DNA of 34,416 nucleotides from Thermosulfurimonas sp. (GTDB taxonomy: Bacteria > Desulfobacterota > Thermodesulfobacteria > Thermodesulfobacteriales > Thermodesulfobacteriaceae). The notes under the pieces are model-generated. The model saw only the letters and a list, made by a program, of their open reading frames with translations. It searched no databases and was not told where the DNA came from. Below, in pieces: positions 29,672 to 34,416 of the stretch (the first letter of the stretch is position 1; each line of letters starts with the position of its first letter). The stretch is from NCBI GenBank assembly GCA_015487645.1, contig WFPH01000204.1, positions 1 through 34,416 of the forward strand. The letters run 5' to 3'. The translations under genes and the position numbers were made by a program.

Positions 29672-29998
29672 ATGGGGTTTCGCTGGCGCTGGCGTTTGCG
29701 TTTCGGGAGGAAAGATCGCTGTCCCGAAAACCGTGAGGGGCTTTGCCCCAGAATGGAAAATCTTGTTACTCTGGACGAACTCAAAAGCGGAGAGGAAGCT
29801 ATTATCGTAAAGGTCTTGGGAAACGGGGCTTTTCGTCAGCGGCTCCTTGAGATGGGCTTCTTGCCCGGGACCCGCATCCGGGTCATTCGCTACGCCCCCC
29901 TTGAGGATCCCGTGGAGTACGAACTCAAGGGCTACCACGTGGCTCTCCGACACGAAGAAGCGGCCAAGGTTCTGGTGGAGAGATGTCCGAAGTCGTAG
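29672..29998 (+). CDS. feoA: FeoA-domain protein with basic N-terminal extension
   Basis: The 108-residue protein has a C-terminal FeoA SH3-like fold from about residue 33 (LVTLDELKSGEEAIIVKVLGNGAFRQRLLEMGFLPGTRIRVIRYAPLEDPVEYELKGYHVALRHEEAAKVLVE), the cytosolic helper of FeoB. Before it are 30 residues rich in Arg/Trp with two Cys (GFRWRWRLRFGRKDRCPENREGLCP), not normally seen in FeoA of about 75 residues. The ATG at 29672, 2 bp after fur, has GGGAGGGATAAGG before it; the internal ATG at 29753 has no ribosome-binding site. It overlaps feoB by 16 bp. Confidence 0.88.
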   Translation: MGFRWRWRLRFGRKDRCPENREGLCPRMENLVTLDELKSGEEAIIVKVLGNGAFRQRLLEMGFLPGTRIRVIRYAPLEDPVEYELKGYHVALRHEEAAKVLVERCPKS

Positions 29999-32004
29999 TG
30001 GCTCTAGCCGGCAATCCCAACGCCGGCAAGACTACCATCTTCAACCGGCTCACCGGCGCCCGCCAGAAAGTCGGCAACTGGCCCGGGGTCACCGTAGAAA
30101 AGAAAGAAGGCGAACTCCGGATAGGAGATCGTCTCTTCCGCATAGTGGACCTGCCGGGGATTTACTCCCTCACCCCTTATTCTCTTGAGGAGGTCATCGC
30201 GCGGAATTTCATCCTGGAGGAGGGCCCCCGGATCATCCTGAATGTGGTGGACGCCTCGAATCTTGAGCGCAATCTTTACCTCACGGTTCAGCTCATGGAG
30301 CTCGGAAAACCCATGGTCTTGGCCCTCAACATGATAGACGTGGCCAAGGCTAGAGGGCTATACGTGGATGCGGAGACCCTTTCCCGGCTTCTTGGAATTC
30401 CGGTGGTGCCCACGGTGGGGACCAAGGGTTTCGGTATGGAAGACCTGGTCGAGACCCTTATGGCGGTGGTTGAAGGGCAAAAAGAAAGTCGCCCGGTGCA
30501 TATCAATTACGGAAGAGAAATCGAGACCGCCCTCGCGGAGCTCACCGAGACTCTCTCGGCTTTGAACATCCTCCCAGGCTATCCCCGTCGGTGGCTGGCC
30601 CTAAAGCTCCTTGAGGGCGACCGGGATGTCCTGGAGCGGATTCGGAAGGAACCCAGGGCCGAGGCCCTTTGGCCTAGGATTGAAGAGATCACCGAGAGAC
30701 TTACCCGTATTTTCGACGAATCTCCGGAGGCCTTGATTGTGGAGGCCCGTTATGGATTCATCGCCGGAGCCGTACGCGAGGCCGTCAGGATCTCGGCCAT
30801 CTCCCGTAAGACCCTCTCCGAGCACCTGGACGATGTTCTCACCCACCGGCTCCTAGGCTTCCCTATCTTTATAGGGTTCATGTACCTGCTTTTCTACCTG
30901 ACGTTCAAGCTCGGGGCCTATCCGGTGGCCTGGCTTGAGAGAGGTCTTGAGTTTTCTGAGAATCTACTGCGGGCCAACCTTCCTCCGGGATTGATCCGCG
31001 AGATCCTGGTCGAAGGTGTGCTGGGGGGCGTGGGCGGGGTCCTGGTGTATCTTCCGAACATTCTTCTTCTGTTTCTGGGGATAAGTCTTTTCGAGGATAC
31101 CGGTTATCTGGCCCGGGCGGCCTTTATTATGGATCGGGTCATGCACTCCCTGGGCCTTCATGGCAAGGCCTTTATCCCCCTGCTCATGGGCTTTGGTTGC
31201 AATGTCCCGGCTATCCTGGCCACCCGCACCATGGAGAATCCTCGGGAACGGATCCTTACCATCCTGATTAATCCCCTCATGAGCTGTTCGGCTCGCTTCC
31301 CGGTATACGTACTTTTCGCCGGGACCTTCTTCCGCGGCCACGAGACCCAGGTGGTCTTTGGTCTCTATGCTCTCGGGATCGTACTGGCTGCCCTGGTGGC
31401 CCGGTTGTTCGGGCGCATCTTGATCAAGGAAGAGGACACGCCTTTTGTTCTGGAGCTTCCTCCTTACCGTCTGCCCACGGTGAGGGGGCTGTTTTTTCAT
31501 GTGTGGGATCGGACGAGAGTGTATCTCCGTAAGATGGGTGGGGTGATCCTTCTGGCCTCGGTCCTGCTCTGGGTCTTTTCGGCCTTTCCCCGGGATGGTG
31601 CTCATCCGCCAGAGCTTTCCCAGAGTTATATCGGCCGGGTGGGAAAAATTCTCGAGCCCGTGCTTGAACCGCTGGGTTTCGACTGGCGTATGAGTGTGGC
31701 CTTGGTTACCGGTTTCGTGGCCAAGGAGGTGGTGGTGTCCTCCCTGGGAGTGCTCTATAAAGCGGGGGAGGAGAGCACGCGAACCCTCGAGGAGGCTCTG
31801 CGGGCTTCGGGTTTGAGCCCAGCGGCGGCTCTGGCCTTTATGGTCTTCGTATTGCTCTATGTGCCCTGCGTGGGGACGCTTGCGGCCATCTGGAAAGAGA
31901 CCGGAAGCCTTCGGTATCCGTTCATAAATATAGGCTATCAATTGATCCTGGCCTGGATTACGGCCTTTCTCACTTATCGACTGGGTCTGCTTGTGTTAGG
32001 ATAG
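29983..32004 (+). CDS. feoB: Ferrous iron transporter FeoB
   Basis: The 673-residue protein is an inner-membrane Fe2+ uptake permease. The N-terminal G domain has G1 GNPNAGKTT (10-18), DLPGIYSL (G3) and NMIDVAKARG (G4), then the GDI-like linker. Membrane segments start near residue 285; the two Gate regions contain LLMGFGCNVPAILATRT and FVAKEVVVSSLGVLY. The C-terminal end (YVPCVGTLAAIWKETG) is typical. A separate FeoC was not found. It forms a fur-feoA-feoB unit and, by the operator-like site upstream of fur, would be made when iron is scarce. Confidence 0.95.
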   Translation: MSEVVVALAGNPNAGKTTIFNRLTGARQKVGNWPGVTVEKKEGELRIGDRLFRIVDLPGIYSLTPYSLEEVIARNFILEEGPRIILNVVDASNLERNLYLTVQLMELGKPMVLALNMIDVAKARGLYVDAETLSRLLGIPVVPTVGTKGFGMEDLVETLMAVVEGQKESRPVHINYGREIETALAELTETLSALNILPGYPRRWLALKLLEGDRDVLERIRKEPRAEALWPRIEEITERLTRIFDESPEALIVEARYGFIAGAVREAVRISAISRKTLSEHLDDVLTHRLLGFPIFIGFMYLLFYLTFKLGAYPVAWLERGLEFSENLLRANLPPGLIREILVEGVLGGVGGVLVYLPNILLLFLGISLFEDTGYLARAAFIMDRVMHSLGLHGKAFIPLLMGFGCNVPAILATRTMENPRERILTILINPLMSCSARFPVYVLFAGTFFRGHETQVVFGLYALGIVLAALVARLFGRILIKEEDTPFVLELPPYRLPTVRGLFFHVWDRTRVYLRKMGGVILLASVLLWVFSAFPRDGAHPPELSQSYIGRVGKILEPVLEPLGFDWRMSVALVTGFVAKEVVVSSLGVLYKAGEESTRTLEEALRASGLSPAAALAFMVFVLLYVPCVGTLAAIWKETGSLRYPFINIGYQLILAWITAFLTYRLGLLVLG

Positions 32005-32023
32005 AGCCCGAAGGAGGCCACCT

Positions 32024-33304
32024 ATGTTGGACATAAGGCTCATTCGGGAGAAGCCGGACTGGGTGAAGGCCCGCCTGGCCACCCGGGGCGGAGAGTATCC
32101 GGTGGACCGGATCCTTGAGCTCGACGCCGAAAGACGTCGCCTGGTAGCCAAGGTAGATACCCTTCGCCACGAGCGCAAGACTCTTTCCGAAGAGATCGGG
32201 CGCCTTAAGAGGCAGGGACAGGAGGCCTCCGATTTGGTAGCCCGGGTAAAGGAGATCGGTGAGAGGCTAAAGGCCCTAGAGGAACGCCTGCGGGAGATAG
32301 AGGGGGCACAGAGAGGTCTTCTTCTTGAGATCCCCAATCTCCCTCATGAGAGCGTTCCGGTAGGGGAAGACGAGACCCAAAATCAGGTGGTCAAGCGCTG
32401 GGGGGATCTTCCGGAATTCGACTTCGAGCCCCGGCCACACTGGGAAATCGGGGCCGAGCTTGGCATACTGAACTTTGAACAGGCAGCCAAGATCACGGGT
32501 TCGCGCTTTGTGGTTTACCATGGAGCCGGAGCTCTGCTTGAGCGGGCTCTCATTAACTTCATGCTCGATCTCCACACCCGCAAACACGGTTACCGGGAAG
32601 TCCTACCTCCTTTTATAGTGAACGAGACCACTTTGATTGGTACCGGGCAGCTTCCTAAATTCAAGGAAGATCTCTTCAAGCTTGAGGACTGGAACTACTA
32701 TCTGATTCCTACGGCCGAGGTGCCGGTGACCAATCTCCACCGGGACGAGATTCTCCCGGAGGAGGCCTTGCCCCTTTATTACACGGCCTATACTCCCTGT
32801 TTCCGGTCCGAAGCCGGGGCCCATGGGCGGGACACCCGGGGTATTATAAGGCAACACCAGTTCAATAAGGTCGAACTGGTAAAGCTAACTACGCCGGAGA
32901 CCTCTTACGAGGAACTGGAGAATCTTTTGCTTGATGCCGAGGAGGTGCTTCAACTCCTGGGCTTGCCTTATAGGGTAGTCCTTCTCTGTACCGGGGATTT
33001 GGGTTTTGCGGCGGCTAAGACCTATGATATCGAGGTCTGGGCTCCGGGGCAGAAGCGGTTTGTAGAGATTTCATCCTGTTCCAACTGTGAAGACTTTCAG
33101 GCCCGCCGGGCAAATATCCGTTATCGTCCCAAAGGAGGCGGCAAACCCCGGTTCGTCCATACTCTGAACGGTTCCGGGGTGGCCGTAGGCCGTACGGTGA
33201 TGGCCATTCTGGAGAACTACCAGCAGGCCGACGGCTCGGTGGTGATCCCGGAGGTGCTTCGCCCTTACATGGGAGGCCTTGAACGCCTGGAAAAACCGTT
33301 CTGA
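32024..33304 (+). CDS. serS: Seryl-tRNA synthetase
   Basis: The 426-residue class II synthetase charges tRNA-Ser with serine (and tRNA-Sec where present). The N-terminal tRNA-binding coiled-coil arm is about residues 25-110 (LVAKVDTLRHERKTLSEEIGRLKRQG and onward). Class II motif 2 is FRSEAGAHGRDTRGIIRQHQFNKVELV, with the ATP-binding Arg residues; motif 3 is GSGVAVGRTVMAILENYQQADGSVVIPEVLRPYMGG. Also visible are TAEVPVTNLH and ISSCSNCEDFQARRANIRYR. It starts 19 bp after feoB with GAAGGAGG. The insertion sequence lies 28 bp beyond its stop. Confidence 0.97.
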   Translation: MLDIRLIREKPDWVKARLATRGGEYPVDRILELDAERRRLVAKVDTLRHERKTLSEEIGRLKRQGQEASDLVARVKEIGERLKALEERLREIEGAQRGLLLEIPNLPHESVPVGEDETQNQVVKRWGDLPEFDFEPRPHWEIGAELGILNFEQAAKITGSRFVVYHGAGALLERALINFMLDLHTRKHGYREVLPPFIVNETTLIGTGQLPKFKEDLFKLEDWNYYLIPTAEVPVTNLHRDEILPEEALPLYYTAYTPCFRSEAGAHGRDTRGIIRQHQFNKVELVKLTTPETSYEELENLLLDAEEVLQLLGLPYRVVLLCTGDLGFAAAKTYDIEVWAPGQKRFVEISSCSNCEDFQARRANIRYRPKGGGKPRFVHTLNGSGVAVGRTVMAILENYQQADGSVVIPEVLRPYMGGLERLEKPF

Positions 33305-33348
33305 TTCGAAAGATAGTTTTACCAGCCCCCCCTGGATAAGTTCAGAAG

Positions 33349-33360
33349 CCTTTGGCACTC
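33349..33360 (+). repeat. Left inverted repeat core of the IS
   Basis: CCTTTGGCACTC. Its exact reverse complement is at 34390-34401, within the transposase reading frame. Confidence 0.75.
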
Positions 33361-33376
33361 CGAGTAGGGGGTGCCA
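33353..33376 (+). promoter_or_regulatory. Stem-loop just before the transposase start
   Basis: TGGCACTCC (33353-33361) can pair with GGGGTGCCA (33368-33376) around a short loop, with one G-U pair. It covers the region where a ribosome-binding site (GGGGG) would lie, 2 bases before the ATG at 33379, so it could reduce transposase translation, especially from transcripts running in from outside. Confidence 0.45.
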
Positions 33377-33378
33377 GG

Positions 33379-34416
33379 ATGCAGATTCATCACATCGGAT
33401 ACGGGATCAAGGGGTTTTACAGGTTGGCCAAATTGGGTTTCTTTTGGGATATGATTCCCGAAGAAGCCCAACATCGTCTGAAGGTTTTAAGGTTTTGGAA
33501 AAAGTATGGTCTTGAGGCCACTAGGGAGGCTTTTGGGGTTTCCAGGCGCACTCTTTATCGCTGGCAAGCTAAACTTAAAGCTGCGGGAGGGGACCCCATA
33601 GCCCTTCAGCCCCAAAAGCCCATTCCCAAAAGGAAACGTCAATCACGTTGGCCAAAGGAAATAATTGAACGTATCCGATATTTGAGGAAGAAGTATCCCA
33701 ATTTAGGGAAGGCCAGGATTTACGAGTTGCTCAAGCCCTGGTGTGAGGAGAGGGGACTTAGATGTCCCAGTGTTTCCACGATTGGACGGATCATAGCCCG
33801 GGCACCGGACAAGATGAGGCATGTGCCCATGAGACTTGATGCTCGGGGGAGGCCGAAGCCGGTGAAGCGTCGCAGATTCAAGCTGAGGAAACCCAAGGGA
33901 TTTAAGGCTTCGGCTCTAGAGTTTTGGGCGGTGGATTTGATAGAGAGGGTAAGGGACGGGATTCGGCGGTACATATTGACCATGGTGGACCCGGTAAGCC
34001 GGATAGCCTTTGCGGTGGCTATACCGGGCAAGAGAGCGAAATATACAGCGAAGGTCTTAAAGGTCTTAGTGGAAGGCAATCCGGGGCTGAAGAGTTTACT
34101 TTCGGACAATGGTTCGGAATTTGAGGGAGAGTTTGACAAATTACTGAAGGAGAGAGAAATTCGGCATTATTGGACGTATCCGAAGTCACCGAAGATGAAC
34201 GCCCACAATGAGCGATTTAATCGGACGCTACAGGAGCAATTTGTGGATTATCACGAGGATTTGCTTTTTACGGACCTAGAGGGTTTCAATAAGAGGCTTG
34301 GGGAGTGGCTGGTGGATTACAACACGGTGTTACCGCACCATAGTTTAGGTTTGAAGCCTCCGGTAAAATGGCTCCTTGAAAATCATCCCGAGTGCCAAAG
34401 GTACTGGACCAATACA
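33379..34416 (+). CDS. IS481-like DDE transposase (3' end outside window)
   Basis: The frame is open for 346 codons from the ATG to the window edge without a stop. The N-terminal helix-turn-helix region is IPEEAQHRLKVLRFWKKYGLEATREAFGVSRRTLYRWQAKLK; a second helical DNA-binding part follows (WPKEIIERIRYLRKKYPNLGKARIYELLKPW). The rve/RNase H-like catalytic core has FWAVDLIE (D1), LLSDNGSEF (D2) and NAHNERFN (E), with 34 residues between D2 and E, and the PHHSLGLKPPVKWL end common in this group. Codons here are more AT-rich than in the neighbouring host genes, a sign of transfer. The right inverted repeat falls within the last 27 bases. Confidence 0.88.
   Translation, partial: MQIHHIGYGIKGFYRLAKLGFFWDMIPEEAQHRLKVLRFWKKYGLEATREAFGVSRRTLYRWQAKLKAAGGDPIALQPQKPIPKRKRQSRWPKEIIERIRYLRKKYPNLGKARIYELLKPWCEERGLRCPSVSTIGRIIARAPDKMRHVPMRLDARGRPKPVKRRRFKLRKPKGFKASALEFWAVDLIERVRDGIRRYILTMVDPVSRIAFAVAIPGKRAKYTAKVLKVLVEGNPGLKSLLSDNGSEFEGEFDKLLKEREIRHYWTYPKSPKMNAHNERFNRTLQEQFVDYHEDLLFTDLEGFNKRLGEWLVDYNTVLPHHSLGLKPPVKWLLENHPECQRYWTNT
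34390..34401 (-). repeat. Right inverted repeat core of the IS
   Basis: GAGTGCCAAAGG on the plus strand, the reverse complement of 33349-33360. It lies inside the transposase coding frame (encoding ECQR). Confidence 0.75.

Larger units (their letters stand above)
33333..34416 (+). mobile_element. IS481-like insertion sequence (right end at or beyond window edge)
   Basis: A transposase gene is flanked by inverted repeats. The core CCTTTGGCACTC at 33349-33360 is exactly inverted at 34390-34401. Allowing one gap, the match extends outward over 11 of 15 positions to TGGATAAGT on the left (33333) and, on the opposite strand, TGTATTGGT at the window's last base. IS ends commonly begin TG..CA, so the element is probably about 1.08 kb and ends at 34416. 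Flanking target duplications cannot be examined because the window stops. Confidence 0.75.

Noticed and set aside
1..34416. tRNA, rRNA, CRISPR array, prophage or defence island
   Set aside because: No cloverleaf, rRNA-like or spaced-repeat pattern was seen, and nearly all sequence is explained by housekeeping genes, the repeat family and one IS.

Overview
The window reads as a compact, GC-rich chromosomal segment from a probably thermophilic, anaerobic bacterium, most likely a sulfur-metabolising member of the Thermodesulfobacteriota (Thermodesulfatator/Thermosulfurimonas-like). This is inferred from gene content: a siroheme-to-heme (Ahb) pathway, a UbiX/MqnP pair typical of futalosine menaquinone synthesis, LL-diaminopimelate aminotransferase, a candidate Re-citrate synthase, and ferrous-iron uptake by Fur-FeoA-FeoB. 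Genes are closely packed, with many 1-40 bp overlaps and several non-AUG starts.

Layout. 1-3080 holds, mostly on the minus strand, the truncated end of a nuclease-like gene, a mosaic type IV pilin-like protein, a coiled-coil PD-(D/E)XK-like protein and the siroheme-branch precorrin-2 dehydrogenase. 3205-6749 (plus) encodes an unusual deoxyribose-phosphate aldolase-RNase HI fusion, UbiX, MqnP, GreA and a siroheme decarboxylase. 7034-13301 (plus) starts with a recognisable promoter and encodes inositol-phosphate synthase, a second coiled-coil nuclease-like protein, DapL, FolK (apparent ATT start), a YHS-type protein, a lytic transglycosylase and a 612-residue Re-citrate-synthase-like enzyme with a C-terminal Cache sensor domain. 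A metallo-beta-lactamase-fold protein converges on RNase G. Upstream of rng is a tiny membrane ORF that is intact only across a U UUU UUA slippery site. 16020-17739 (minus) encodes purine nucleoside phosphorylase and an MscS channel.

17810-20650 (plus) encodes a FAH-family hydrolase, a Uma2 nuclease-like protein, a MOSC protein and the radical-SAM heme synthase AhbD (apparent CTG start), which converges on a YkgJ-type cysteine-cluster protein. 21431-28069 (plus) encodes a small membrane-anchored protein, PyrG, RsmG, an unknown conserved-looking protein, PolA and a PilZ protein, and meets KdsD head-on. 29163-32004 is a fur-feoA-feoB unit with a promoter and a palindrome that looks like a Fur-type operator, followed by serS. 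The window ends inside an IS481-like insertion sequence.

A dispersed MITE-like repeat (five loci) with GC-rich palindromes and conserved ends fills most of the larger intergenic gaps. No rRNA, tRNA, CRISPR or prophage was seen. The most notable points are the DeoC-RNase H fusion, the Cache-fused Re-citrate-synthase-like enzyme, the slippery-site micro-ORF before rng, three genes whose conserved N-termini extend upstream of any ATG/GTG/TTG, and a perfect 12-bp stem inside the metallo-hydrolase gene.
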